A stretch of DNA of 64,000 nt from Pseudomonas sp. efr-133-TYG-5 (GTDB lineage: Bacteria > Pseudomonadota > Gammaproteobacteria > Pseudomonadales > Pseudomonadaceae), in assembly GCF_030209175.1 (NCBI RefSeq), contig NZ_JARVSM010000010.1, forward strand, positions 248,001 through 312,000, read 5' to 3'. The position numbers and the translations under genes are program-made. Below the pieces are notes generated by a model. That model did no database searches, was not told where the DNA came from, and saw nothing but the letters and a program-made list of their open reading frames with translations. Position 1 is the first letter of the stretch. Every line of letters starts with the position of its first letter. This document shows positions 7,983 to 17,045 of the stretch, piece after piece.

Positions 7983-9589
7983 ACTCGATCTTCCTGCGCA
8001 TCTATGGCGGCATGTGCGCAGCGCTGATTCTGGTAGCGGTGCTCGGTGTACTGGCGCTGCACCTGCTCAATCAGGTGCGCAGCGAGCAGTACCGCGAGCG
8101 CCTGGCCCACGGCACGTTCTCGCTGATGGCGGACAACCTGCAGCCGCTGAATGAAACCGAACGTCATCGCGCCTTGCTGGTGTGGGAGCGCCTGCTCGGC
8201 ATTCCGCTGGCGCTGAAAACCTTCGCCGAAACCGACCTCGACCTGACCCAGCGCAGCCGCGTGCAGCGAGGCCAGGCACTGGTGGTGCAGACCGGCCCGC
8301 ACGCGGCGCGGGTCTACCGACTGGTCAGCGACAAGGAGCAACTGCTGCTGACCGGCGACGTCCAGCAGATCAGCGAGCAACTGGCCCGGGCGACGATTTA
8401 CCTGCTCGCCGATGAACTGGTGCGCGTGCCCGTGGCCGAGCAGCCCAAACGCCTGGCGCAGTTGAAGGACGACAAGGGCTTCGGTTTCGACCTGCGGCTG
8501 GTCACGGTGGGCGAGGCCGACATGGACGAAGACCAGAGCCGGCGGGTGTCCGAGGGCGATACGGTGATGGCGCTGGGCAAGGGCGGCGATTCGATCCGCG
8601 TGTTTGCCGGCATGGTCGGCACACCGTGGGTCCTGGAGATCGGCCCGCTGTACCAGATGAATCCTTATCCGCCGGAGTGGCTGGTACTGATTGCCGCGCT
8701 GGGCCTGACGCTGATCGGGCTGATCGTCTACCTGCTGGTGCGTCAGCTCGAGCGCCGGTTGCGCGGCCTCGAGGCAGCCGCCACGCGGATTGCCCGGGGG
8801 AGTCTGGAAACCCGGGTGCCGGCCCGTGGCGCCGATTCGGTGGGCAAACTGGCGGCGGCGTTCAACGGCATGGCCGAGCATTTGCAACAACTGCTGGCGA
8901 TCCAGCGCGAACTGGTGCGTGCGGTGTCCCACGAACTGCGCACGCCGGTGGCGCGCCTGCGTTTCGGCCTGGAGATGATCGGTTCGGCGACCACCGCGCA
9001 ACAGTTGGAGAAGTACCGCGAAGGCATGGATCACGACATCGAGGACCTCGACAAGCTGGTGGACGAAATGCTCACCTACGCGCGGCTGGAGCAGGGCTCG
9101 CCGGCGCTGACTTTCCAGCGTGTCGATCTGGACGCGCTGGTCAACCAGGTGATCGCCGAACTGGCGCCGTTGCGCGCCGGCGTCACCGTGCAGCGCGGCC
9201 TGTGCCTGTCGGCTGCCGATTGCGACGATGCCTGGGTCGAAGCTGAACCGCGCTACCTGCACCGCGCCTTGCAGAATCTGGTGGGCAACGCCATGCGTCA
9301 TGCGGCGTCGAAGGTCACCGTCAGTTATCAGGTCGGGCAGATGCGCTGCCGGGTCGACGTCGAGGACGACGGCCCGGGTGTGCCGGAATCGGCGTGGGAA
9401 AAAATCTTCACGCCGTTCCTGCGCCTCGATGACAGCCGCACGCGGGCGTCTGGCGGGCATGGCCTGGGTCTGTCGATTGTGCGGCGGATCATCCACTGGC
9501 ACGACGGCCGGGCGTTGATCGGCAAGAGCAAGAGTCTGGGCGGGGCGTGTTTCAGTTTGAGCTGGCCGCGCCACCAGGAGCGGCGTTGA
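7979..9589 (+). CDS. Sensor histidine kinase (RstB-like)
   Basis: 536 residues from a GTG that overlaps the regulator's stop (GTGA), indicating coupled translation. Domain order: membrane helix about 8-30, periplasmic sensor of about 200 residues, second helix about 230-252, HAMP, then HisKA with H318 in VSHELRTPVARL. ATPase boxes follow: N in NLVGNAMRHA, DDGPGVP, and GHGLGLSIV. It should phosphorylate the regulator encoded just upstream. RstB/PA1158-like by sequence style and position; the signal is unknown. Confidence 0.9.
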   Translation: MNSIFLRIYGGMCAALILVAVLGVLALHLLNQVRSEQYRERLAHGTFSLMADNLQPLNETERHRALLVWERLLGIPLALKTFAETDLDLTQRSRVQRGQALVVQTGPHAARVYRLVSDKEQLLLTGDVQQISEQLARATIYLLADELVRVPVAEQPKRLAQLKDDKGFGFDLRLVTVGEADMDEDQSRRVSEGDTVMALGKGGDSIRVFAGMVGTPWVLEIGPLYQMNPYPPEWLVLIAALGLTLIGLIVYLLVRQLERRLRGLEAAATRIARGSLETRVPARGADSVGKLAAAFNGMAEHLQQLLAIQRELVRAVSHELRTPVARLRFGLEMIGSATTAQQLEKYREGMDHDIEDLDKLVDEMLTYARLEQGSPALTFQRVDLDALVNQVIAELAPLRAGVTVQRGLCLSAADCDDAWVEAEPRYLHRALQNLVGNAMRHAASKVTVSYQVGQMRCRVDVEDDGPGVPESAWEKIFTPFLRLDDSRTRASGGHGLGLSIVRRIIHWHDGRALIGKSKSLGGACFSLSWPRHQERR

Positions 9590-9601
9590 GCCCAGCAGGG
9601 C

Positions 9602-10336
9602 TCAGGCGCGAACGCTGACCAGGCTGAGCAACTGCCCGTCCTGCACCGCGAACTGCGCGTCCAGTTGCGTGCCGTTGCGCCATTCGCCGGACAGGTCGGT
9701 CAGCAGCCGCAGCCGCACGTGACCGGCCGTTGTCCAATCCAGCACTTCGGCGTGCTCGAAGTAGAAGCGCTGCTGCACCAGCGGATACAGCGCCTTGAAC
9801 AGGCTCTCTTTCACCGAAAACGTCAGGGTCACCAGCAGCGCCAGTTGATCGCGCGGGCCGGCGGCCATGCGCTGCATTTCCGCCGGCGTGAGAATTTCCC
9901 CGGCCAGGCGCTCGGCGCGTTCGGCGTTGAGCAGGTTTTCCAGATCCATGCCCAGGCCGCGCCAGTGCTGGCGGTTGGCGACAATCGCCGCTGCGCGACC
10001 GGTGCTGTGGGTGATCGAACCGCAGATGTGCGCGGGCCAGACCGGGGCGCGATCCTCGCCAATCGCCGGCACCACGTTCGAGCCCTCCAGTTGCTGCAGC
10101 GCGGCCCGCGCGCACAGGCGTCCGGCGAGAAACTCTGCCTGGCGCTTGGCCACCGAGCGCTGGATGCTCGCCGGCGGTTCGATGGCGCTGCGGCTGAAGT
10201 CATCGCCGAGCAGGCGTGACGGGTCGAAATGGGTGCTCAGCAGCACCGTGTCCGGCAGTACCGTCGGCAACGGCCAGTGGGCATCGAGCGGGGTGCAGCA
10301 GGCGGGGAAGAAGGGGCTGGAATTCATGGCGGGCAT
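9602..10336 (-). CDS. pcpS: 4'-phosphopantetheinyl transferase PcpS (Sfp/EntD type)
   Basis: 244 residues. It transfers phosphopantetheine from CoA to acyl, aryl and peptidyl carrier proteins, serving fatty acid and siderophore synthesis in pseudomonads, where PcpS is the broad-range enzyme. Metal and substrate residues are visible in GMDLENLL (about 117-124) and FSVKESLFKALYP (about 159-171, the KExxxK motif). The first Met (MPAMNSS) matches my recollection of the P. aeruginosa N-terminus; a Met three codons later is possible. It is transcribed toward the histidine kinase, with only 12 bases between the two stops. Confidence 0.93.
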   Translation of the reverse strand: MPAMNSSPFFPACCTPLDAHWPLPTVLPDTVLLSTHFDPSRLLGDDFSRSAIEPPASIQRSVAKRQAEFLAGRLCARAALQQLEGSNVVPAIGEDRAPVWPAHICGSITHSTGRAAAIVANRQHWRGLGMDLENLLNAERAERLAGEILTPAEMQRMAAGPRDQLALLVTLTFSVKESLFKALYPLVQQRFYFEHAEVLDWTTAGHVRLRLLTDLSGEWRNGTQLDAQFAVQDGQLLSLVSVRA

Positions 10337-10388
10337 TTTGCCGGTTAGCTGCGGGACTGGATAGTGGACAGGCGCGTTCCGCTGCGCC

Positions 10389-10431
10389 GTGCCGTGAGCA
10401 TTCCCAGGCGCTGCGGGGGAATGCTCGGCAC
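10389..10431. repeat. Inverted repeat, possible terminator or REP relative
   Basis: Arms GTGCCGTGAGCATTCCC and GGGAATGCTCGGCAC flank a short loop between pcpS and the hydrolase gene. It has no T tract, so a REP-like element is more likely than a simple terminator. Confidence 0.55.
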
Positions 10432-10444
10432 AGCCGCGGGTGGC

Positions 10445-11236
<792 letters not shown>

Positions 11237-11284
11237 GGTCGAGGTCTCCTGACAGTGAGTGGTCAAGACAGCCTAGTCGATTTG

Positions 11285-11312
11285 ATTCAGCTCGGGTTCA
11301 GAGAGCGTTCAG
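11285..11312 (+). promoter_or_regulatory. Triple TTCAG direct repeat, probable PhoP-binding region of oprH
   Basis: TTCAG occurs at 11286, 11297 and 11308, exactly 11 bases (one helical turn) apart, and the last two copies are GTTCAG. Direct repeats at this period are the usual binding pattern of OmpR/PhoP-type regulators. They lie 66-93 bases upstream of the oprH start in the oprH-phoP-phoQ operon, which PhoP autoregulates in P. aeruginosa under low magnesium. Confidence 0.75.
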
Positions 11313-11377
11313 GGGCGGTACAGGGGTACCCCAGTAACCTTGCGCCATACCCGAAGAGCACAACTGAGGACTACTCG

Positions 11378-11983
11378 ATGACTCGTTTGAACAAGCTGCT
11401 GCTGGCTTTCACCGTGATGGGCGCCAGCCTTGCCGCCCACGCTGACACTTCCTCGAACTTCGCCGGCCTGACCTTCGGCCAGACCAGTGACAAGGTGAAA
11501 AAATCCAATGCCCTGAACGACAACCTGGGGCACCCGGACGCCAGTGGCGCGATCGACGGCAACAATACCTACGGTGTGCGCCTCGGTCAGCAGAACAGCC
11601 AGGGCCGCTACTATGCCACCTACGACAATGTTTCGGGCTCGCACAATGGCATTAAACTGCGCCAGGAAAACCTGCTGGGCAGCTACGATCTGTTCTACCC
11701 GGTGGGCGGCAGCACCAAGCTGTTCGGCGGCGCCACCGCCGGCGTGACCAAGCTGAGCCAGACATCGCCAGGCTACAGCCACGACAGCGATATCGGTTAT
11801 GCCCTCGGCGGCCAGTTCGGTGTGTTGCAGCAAGTCTCGCAGAACACCTCGGTGGAACTCGGTTACCGTTACCTGCGCAGCAACGCCAGCACCGAGATGA
11901 GCGAGCGCGGCGGCAGCAAACAGGGTTCGCTGGACTTGACCAGCAGCGCCCAGACCTACCTGTCGGCCAACTACGCTTTCTGA
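11378..11983 (+). CDS. oprH: Outer membrane protein OprH
   Basis: 201 residues with a signal peptide ending in AHA near residue 22 and a C-terminal Phe, as outer membrane barrels have. The sequence closely follows OprH: FAGLTFGQTSDKVKKS, GRYYATYDNVSG, LRQENLLGSYD and ELGYRYLRSNASTEM all have counterparts there. OprH is a small eight-stranded barrel made under magnesium limitation that binds lipopolysaccharide and stabilises the outer surface. It is directly upstream of phoP-phoQ, the known operon order. Confidence 0.95.
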   Translation: MTRLNKLLLAFTVMGASLAAHADTSSNFAGLTFGQTSDKVKKSNALNDNLGHPDASGAIDGNNTYGVRLGQQNSQGRYYATYDNVSGSHNGIKLRQENLLGSYDLFYPVGGSTKLFGGATAGVTKLSQTSPGYSHDSDIGYALGGQFGVLQQVSQNTSVELGYRYLRSNASTEMSERGGSKQGSLDLTSSAQTYLSANYAF

Positions 11984-12004
11984 CAAGCGACTGGCGTCAG
12001 GCCC

Positions 12005-12038
12005 GCGCCGGGTCGTCCCTCAGGGGGCGATCCGGCGC
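12005..12038 (+). promoter_or_regulatory. Intercistronic hairpin between oprH and phoP
   Basis: GCGCCGGGTCG pairs with CGATCCGGCGC around an 11-base loop. It has no T tract. It could act as a partial terminator or stabilise the oprH message, so that the abundant porin is made in excess over PhoP and PhoQ. Confidence 0.55.
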
Positions 12039-12090
12039 AGCCATGTCAGGCGAAAGCCTGTGCAGTTGTCGATTTATCCGGGAGAAGGGC

Positions 12091-12768
12091 ATGAAACTGT
12101 TGGTCGTCGAAGATGAAGCGCTGTTGCGCCATCACCTGCAAACCCGCCTGACGGAGAGCGGCCATGTGGTCGAGTCCGTGGCCAATGCCGAAGAGGCGTT
12201 GTACCAGACCGCGCAGTTCAACTTTGACCTGGCGGTGATCGACCTCGGCCTGCCGGGCATGGGCGGGCTCGACCTGATCCGCCAGTTGCGCTCGACGGGC
12301 AAGACGTTCCCGATCCTGATTCTCACCGCGCGCGGCAACTGGCAGGACAAGGTCGAAGGCCTGGCCGCCGGTGCCGACGACTATGTGGTCAAGCCGTTCC
12401 AGTTCGAAGAACTCGAAGCGCGGCTCAATGCCTTGCTGCGGCGCTCCAGTGGGTTCACCCAGTCGACCATCGTCGCCGGCCCATTGTTGCTCGACCTGAA
12501 CCGCAAGCAGGCGACCCTCGATGAGCAACCGCTGGCGCTGACCGCGTATGAATACCGGATCCTCGAATACCTGATGCGTCACCACCAGCAGGTGGTACCC
12601 AAGGATCGCCTGATGGAGCAGCTGTACCCGGATGACGATGAGCGCGATCCGAACGTGATCGAAGTGCTGGTCGGCCGGTTGCGGCGCAAGCTCGAAGGGC
12701 CGGCCGGGTTCAAGCCGATCGACACCGTGCGCGGGCTCGGCTACCTGTTCAATGAGCGCTGCACTTGA
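12091..12768 (+). CDS. phoP: Response regulator PhoP
   Basis: 225 residues. The receiver domain begins at the start Met (MKLLVVEDEALL) with phospho-acceptor D51 in LAVIDLGLPGMGG and K in YVVKPFQFEEL; a winged-helix effector follows, ending DTVRGLGYLF. A GGAGAAGG ribosome site sets the ATG at 12091. It regulates magnesium-limitation genes, including its own operon and, in P. aeruginosa, resistance to cationic peptides. The stop overlaps the TTG start of phoQ. Confidence 0.96.
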   Translation: MKLLVVEDEALLRHHLQTRLTESGHVVESVANAEEALYQTAQFNFDLAVIDLGLPGMGGLDLIRQLRSTGKTFPILILTARGNWQDKVEGLAAGADDYVVKPFQFEELEARLNALLRRSSGFTQSTIVAGPLLLDLNRKQATLDEQPLALTAYEYRILEYLMRHHQQVVPKDRLMEQLYPDDDERDPNVIEVLVGRLRRKLEGPAGFKPIDTVRGLGYLFNERCT

Positions 12769-14111
12769 TCCGTTCGCTGCGTGTTCGCTTGATGCTCGCC
12801 GCCACCACACTGGCGGTGTTGTTCATGCTGGCATTGCTGCCGGCGATGCAGGGCGCCTTCAGCCTGGCGCTGCAGGATTCGATCGAGCAGCGCCTGGCCT
12901 CGGACGTGACCACGCTGATTTCCGCCGCGCGCATTGAAAGCAATCGCCTGGTGATGCCGGCGCAACTGCCGGACGAGCGCTTCAATCTCACCGACAGCCG
13001 TCTGCTCGGCTACATCTATGACCGCGAGGGGCATCTGGTCTGGCGCTCGAAGGCGACCCAGGAAGAGAAAATCAACTACACCCCGCGTTATGACGGGCGT
13101 GGCAACGAGTTCGCGCGGATCCGCGAAGCCAGTGGCCAGGAATTCTTTGTCTATGACGTCGAAGTCAAACTGCTCGGCGGCAAGAGCGCGGCGTTCAGCA
13201 TCGTCGCCCTGCAACCGGTACGCGAATACGAAACCACCCTCGAAGGGTTGCGTGAAAACCTTTATCTGGGCTTTGGCGCGGCGCTTCTGGTGTTGCTCGC
13301 GCTGCTGTGGATCGGCCTGACCTGGGGCCTCAAGGCCTTGCGCCGGCTCAGCCAGGAACTCGACGAGATCGAAAGCGGCACTCGCGAAAGCCTCAGCGAA
13401 CAGCACCCGCGGGAACTGCTGCGCCTGACCGGCTCGCTCAACCGCCTGCTGCACAGCGAACGCCAGCAGCGCAGCCGTTACCGCGATTCCCTCGACGATC
13501 TGGCGCACAGCCTGAAAACCCCGCTGGCGGTGTTGCAGGGGGTCAGCGAAGACATGGCCCAGCGCCCCGAGGATCGCGATCAGGCCTGGGTCCTGCAAAC
13601 CCAGATCGAACGCATGAGCCAGCAGATTGGTTACCAGTTGCAGCGGGCCAGCCTGCGCAAAAGCGGCCTGGTGCGCCATCAGGTGCGCCTGCGCCCGGTG
13701 CTGCAGAGCCTGTGCGACACGCTGGACAAGGTCTACCGCGACAAACATGTGCGGGTGGCGTTCGATCTGCCGGAGCATTGCTACGTGCCGATCGAACAGG
13801 GCGCCTTGCTGGAGATGATGGGCAACCTGCTGGAGAACGCCTATCGCCTGTGTCTGGGCGAAGTGCGCATCAGCGTGCGCGACAGTCTCGCCGGCATCGA
13901 GTTGTGCATCGAGGATGACGGCCCGGGCGTGCCGCCGGATCAGCGCGCGCGGATTCTCGAGCGCGGCGAGCGCCTGGATCGCCAGCATCCGGGGCAGGGC
14001 ATCGGCCTGGCGGTGGTCAAGGACATCATCGAGAGCTACAGCGCGAAACTGACCCTGGGCGATTCGCCGATGGGCGGCGCAGCGTTCCGCATTCACTTTC
14101 CTGCGGTGTGA
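12765..14111 (+). CDS. phoQ: Sensor kinase PhoQ
   Basis: 448 residues from a TTG start overlapping the phoP stop (TTGATC), giving MIRSLRVRLMLAA, which matches the recalled P. aeruginosa PhoQ N-terminus; the next ATG would cut into the first membrane helix. Helices lie at about 8-30 and 166-190, flanking a periplasmic sensor. HisKA carries H248 in LAHSLKTPLAVL; ATPase boxes are NLLENAYR, DDGPGVP and GQGIGLAVV. PhoQ senses divalent cations and controls PhoP. The rare TTG start and overlap suggest low, coupled synthesis. Confidence 0.94.
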   Translation: MIRSLRVRLMLAATTLAVLFMLALLPAMQGAFSLALQDSIEQRLASDVTTLISAARIESNRLVMPAQLPDERFNLTDSRLLGYIYDREGHLVWRSKATQEEKINYTPRYDGRGNEFARIREASGQEFFVYDVEVKLLGGKSAAFSIVALQPVREYETTLEGLRENLYLGFGAALLVLLALLWIGLTWGLKALRRLSQELDEIESGTRESLSEQHPRELLRLTGSLNRLLHSERQQRSRYRDSLDDLAHSLKTPLAVLQGVSEDMAQRPEDRDQAWVLQTQIERMSQQIGYQLQRASLRKSGLVRHQVRLRPVLQSLCDTLDKVYRDKHVRVAFDLPEHCYVPIEQGALLEMMGNLLENAYRLCLGEVRISVRDSLAGIELCIEDDGPGVPPDQRARILERGERLDRQHPGQGIGLAVVKDIIESYSAKLTLGDSPMGGAAFRIHFPAV

Positions 14112-14130
14112 TTGCAGGCCTTGCCGGCCT

Positions 14131-14190
14131 CTTCGCGAGCAGGCTCGCTCCCAGATTGAATCCTCTGTGGGAGCGAGCCTGCTCGCGAAG
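14131..14190. repeat. REP doublet (GCGAGCCTGCTCGCG type)
   Basis: Head-to-head arms CTTCGCGAGCAGGCTCGCTCCC and GGGAGCGAGCCTGCTCGCGAAG fill the gap between the convergent phoQ and AraC-type genes. Confidence 0.85.
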
Positions 14191-14214
14191 GCGTCAGTCA
14201 GTTCACAGCGGGGC

Positions 14215-15213
14215 TTACTGCTCCTGCGCCCGATAAGCCCCCGGCGTCAGCCCAGTCCACTTCTTGAACGCGCGGTGAAACGCCGACGGCTCGGAAAAGC
14301 CCAACTGCTCGGCAATCTGCTGCAGTGACAGGTCTGCCCGGCCCAAGTGATAAATCGCGATGTCGCGGCGCAACTGATCCTTCAACGCCTGAAAACTGGT
14401 GCCTTCCTCGCGCAGATGCCGGCGCAGGGTCTGCGGACTGCTATGCAGGTGCGCCGCCACCGATTCGAGATCCGGCCAGCGCGCACTGTCGCGGCTGAGC
14501 AAGCGGCGCAGGCGGCTGCTCAGGCTGTCGCCGTCGTCCGGGCGCGACAGCAGGTCGGCGGGGGAGCGCTCGAGAAAATGCTTGAGGGTGCGTTCGTCCT
14601 GCAACAGCGGCATCGGCAGATAACGGCTGTGGAACAGCAGGCTGCTCTGCCCTTTGCCAAACTCGAGCGGGCAGGGGAACAGCAAGTCGTACTCGGCGCC
14701 ATGCGCCGGTTTCGGGTAACTGAACGTGGCCTGCTCCAGGCGAATGCGCTGGCCGATCAGCCAACTGCCGAGGCGGTGCCAGATCACCAGCAGGCTTTCG
14801 CTGAGAAAGTGATCCGGGTCGCAGAGCTGTGCGTCGTCGAGGCTCAGGCGCACCCATTCGTCTTCGCGGCTCAGGGTCAGGCGCGGGGCTGCGGGGAATA
14901 AGCTATAAAACAATAAGCCGCGATGCAGAGCCTTCTCCAGATTGCGGCAATGAATAATGGCGTGGCACATCATGGCGAAGCTGCCGGGTTTACTCGGCGC
15001 GCTGGCGAAACCCAGGTACTCGTCGTCCAGTGCCAGCCACAGCGCCTGGATCAGGCGGGTGAACTGCTCCGGGGCGATGCGCGCCCGAGGTTCGTCGAGC
15101 AACTCGGGGCTGATGCCCAGTTGCAACAGCAGGTCCGAGCAGTCCAGCCCCGAGCGGCGCGCGCCACCGAGGGCGGCGCGGGCGAAATGACTGGCGATGG
15201 TGCGTTCGCGCAT
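14215..15213 (-). CDS. AraC-family transcriptional regulator
   Basis: 332 residues. The N-terminal ~200 residues resemble the arabinose-binding-like effector domain of OruR/ArgR-type AraC regulators; the C-terminal ~100 hold two helix-turn-helix motifs, the second in LSLQQIAEQLGFSEPSAFHRAFKKWTG. The start MRERTIAS is chosen over an upstream Met because GAAGGA precedes it at good spacing. It diverges from dctA; the effector and targets are unknown. Two matching palindromes lie between the genes but may belong to dctA. Confidence 0.9.
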   Translation of the reverse strand: MRERTIASHFARAALGGARRSGLDCSDLLLQLGISPELLDEPRARIAPEQFTRLIQALWLALDDEYLGFASAPSKPGSFAMMCHAIIHCRNLEKALHRGLLFYSLFPAAPRLTLSREDEWVRLSLDDAQLCDPDHFLSESLLVIWHRLGSWLIGQRIRLEQATFSYPKPAHGAEYDLLFPCPLEFGKGQSSLLFHSRYLPMPLLQDERTLKHFLERSPADLLSRPDDGDSLSSRLRRLLSRDSARWPDLESVAAHLHSSPQTLRRHLREEGTSFQALKDQLRRDIAIYHLGRADLSLQQIAEQLGFSEPSAFHRAFKKWTGLTPGAYRAQEQ

Positions 15214-15271
15214 AAGCGGCAAATCCTTCCTCTGGCGCTGGATGGTAGCCGCGGCCGGCAAGTGGCAACAA

Positions 15272-15285
15272 GGCGGATTTCCGCC
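15272..15285. promoter_or_regulatory. Palindrome GGCGGATTTCCGCC, candidate enhancer site 1
   Basis: This is an imperfect 14-base palindrome centred about 150 bases upstream of the predicted dctA sigma-54 transcription start. Its exact reverse complement recurs at 15313-15326, 41 bases away centre to centre, close to four helical turns. Distance and pairing are right for an enhancer-binding activator such as DctD/MifR. Confidence 0.65.
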
Positions 15286-15312
15286 AAATTGTAGGACGGG
15301 ATCGGCCGGGTT

Positions 15313-15326
15313 GGCGGAAATCCGCC
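15313..15326. promoter_or_regulatory. Palindrome GGCGGAAATCCGCC, candidate enhancer site 2
   Basis: This is the reverse complement of the 15272 site, with identity extending to TTGGCGGAAATCCGCC. It is centred about 111 bases upstream of the predicted dctA start. An operator for the divergent AraC-type regulator is the alternative reading. Confidence 0.65.
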
Positions 15327-15405
15327 ATTGTCGGGTAACCGGAGGGTGACATGGAAAAACCTGCAGTCCCTGATATCAAAAGGCTTGCAGCGATTTGCAC
15401 CAAAG

Positions 15406-15421
15406 TGGCACGACGTTTGCG
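15406..15421 (+). promoter_or_regulatory. Sigma-54 promoter of dctA
   Basis: TGGCACGACGTTTGCG matches TGGCAC-N5-TTGC with correct GG/GC spacing, about 145 bases upstream of the dctA ATG. RpoN-dependent activation of dctA by DctB/DctD-type systems is established in Rhizobium and Pseudomonas. Confidence 0.88.
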
Positions 15422-15566
15422 ATAAGAGCGACAGAAGCGTGCGCCGAGTCGGTATGAAAACGCGCCGTTCGACACAACAAATCCCTCCAGTGCAGGAGGG
15501 TTCGCAATTCAGGTGTCGCGTTCAACAGATGGATGTTGCCGCGCGAGACTCTTGAGGAACTTTGCA

Positions 15567-16901
15567 ATGACGACTCGTCAGCCACTGTACAAATCCCTGT
15601 ATTTCCAGGTGATCATCGCCATCATCATCGGTATCGCGCTGGGTCACTACTACCCGCAGTTCGGCGTCGCCGTAAAGCCGCTGGGTGACGGGTTCATCAA
15701 ACTGATCAAGATGATCATCGCGCCCATCATTTTCTGCACCGTGGTCAGCGGCATCGCCGGCATGCAGAGCATGAAGTCGGTCGGCAAGACCGGTGGTTAC
15801 GCGCTCCTGTACTTTGAAATCGTTTCGACCATCGCCCTGCTGGTCGGCCTTGTCGTGGTCAACATCGTGCAGCCGGGCAACGGCATGCACATCGACGTCA
15901 GCACCCTGGACGCCTCGAAAGTCGCCACTTATGTGGCTCAGGGCGCCGACCAGAGTGTCGTTGGCTTCCTGCTCAACGTGATCCCGACCACCATCGTCGG
16001 CGCGTTCGCCACCGGTGACATCCTGCAAGTGCTGATGTTCTCGGTGATCTTCGGTTTCGCCCTGCACCGTCTGGGTGACTACGGCCGGCCGATCCTCGAC
16101 TTCATCGATCGCTTCGCCCACGTGATGTTCAACATCATCAACATGATCATGAAGCTCGCACCCATCGGTGCCTTCGGTGCCATGGCCTTCACCATCGGTG
16201 CCTACGGTGTCGGCTCGCTGGTGCAGCTGGGTCAACTGATGATCTGCTTCTACATCACCTGCCTGGCGTTCATTCTGATCGTCCTCGGCGCGATCGCCCG
16301 CATGCACGGCTTCAGCGTGCTGAAGATGATCCGCTACATCCGTGAAGAACTGCTGATCGTGCTGGGTACGTCCTCGTCCGAATCGGTATTGCCACGCATG
16401 CTGATCAAGATGGAGCGTCTGGGCGCGAAGAAATCCGTCGTCGGTCTGGTGATCCCGACCGGTTACTCGTTCAACCTCGACGGTACGGCGATCTACCTGA
16501 CCATGGCGGCCGTGTTCATTGCCCAGGCCACCGACACCCACATGGACATCACTCACCAGATCACTCTGCTGGTGGTGCTGCTGCTGTCCTCCAAGGGCGC
16601 TGCCGGTGTGACCGGTTCGGGCTTCATCGTGCTGGCGGCCACCCTGTCGGCGGTCGGTCACCTGCCGGTGGCTGGTCTGGCGCTGATCCTCGGCATCGAC
16701 CGCTTCATGTCCGAAGCCCGTGCCCTGACCAACCTGGTGGGTAACGCCGTGGCGACCATCGTGGTGGCCAAGTGGGTCAAGGAGCTGGACACCGACGTGC
16801 TGCAATCCGAGCTGGCCTCGGGCGGTCGCGGTATCTCCGACGAGCGTCAGGAAGATGACCTGGGTGTGGCTGAAGGCCCGACCCCAAGCAACGTCAAGTA
16901 A
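15567..16901 (+). CDS. dctA: C4-dicarboxylate transporter DctA
   Basis: 444 residues. It takes up succinate, fumarate and malate with protons or sodium across the inner membrane. Conserved stretches shared with E. coli DctA include KSLYFQVIIAIIIGIALGHY, GTSSSESVLPRM, GYSFNLDGTAIYLTM and SSKGAAGVTGSGF, the last three forming the substrate and re-entrant loop region of the glutamate/dicarboxylate symporter fold. The ATG at 15567 follows GAGGAAC. Expression is probably sigma-54 dependent, and a terminator follows the gene. Confidence 0.96.
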   Translation: MTTRQPLYKSLYFQVIIAIIIGIALGHYYPQFGVAVKPLGDGFIKLIKMIIAPIIFCTVVSGIAGMQSMKSVGKTGGYALLYFEIVSTIALLVGLVVVNIVQPGNGMHIDVSTLDASKVATYVAQGADQSVVGFLLNVIPTTIVGAFATGDILQVLMFSVIFGFALHRLGDYGRPILDFIDRFAHVMFNIINMIMKLAPIGAFGAMAFTIGAYGVGSLVQLGQLMICFYITCLAFILIVLGAIARMHGFSVLKMIRYIREELLIVLGTSSSESVLPRMLIKMERLGAKKSVVGLVIPTGYSFNLDGTAIYLTMAAVFIAQATDTHMDITHQITLLVVLLLSSKGAAGVTGSGFIVLAATLSAVGHLPVAGLALILGIDRFMSEARALTNLVGNAVATIVVAKWVKELDTDVLQSELASGGRGISDERQEDDLGVAEGPTPSNVK

Positions 16902-16913
16902 CCTTGGCTGTAT

Positions 16914-16941
16914 GGAAAAACCCGCTGCGGCGGGTTTTTTC
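16914..16941 (+). terminator. Terminator of dctA
   Basis: AAAAACCCGC-TGCG-GCGGGTTTTTTC hairpin with a T run, starting 13 bases after the dctA stop. Confidence 0.93.
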
Positions 16942-17045
16942 TTGCCGGCGATTTGAGCGCAACGGTCACCCGGGCTGATGGATCCGGTGATTGCTGTACG
17001 CGCCGGCGCTGCCTAGGCTGCAAGCATTGCCCAAGGAGTTCGCCC

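Larger units (their letters stand above)
15214..15566. other. Divergent regulatory region, AraC-type gene / dctA
   Basis: 353 bases without a gene. It contains two identical palindromes in opposite orientation (15272-15285 and 15313-15326) and a sigma-54 promoter (15406-15421) directed at dctA. Confidence 0.75.
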
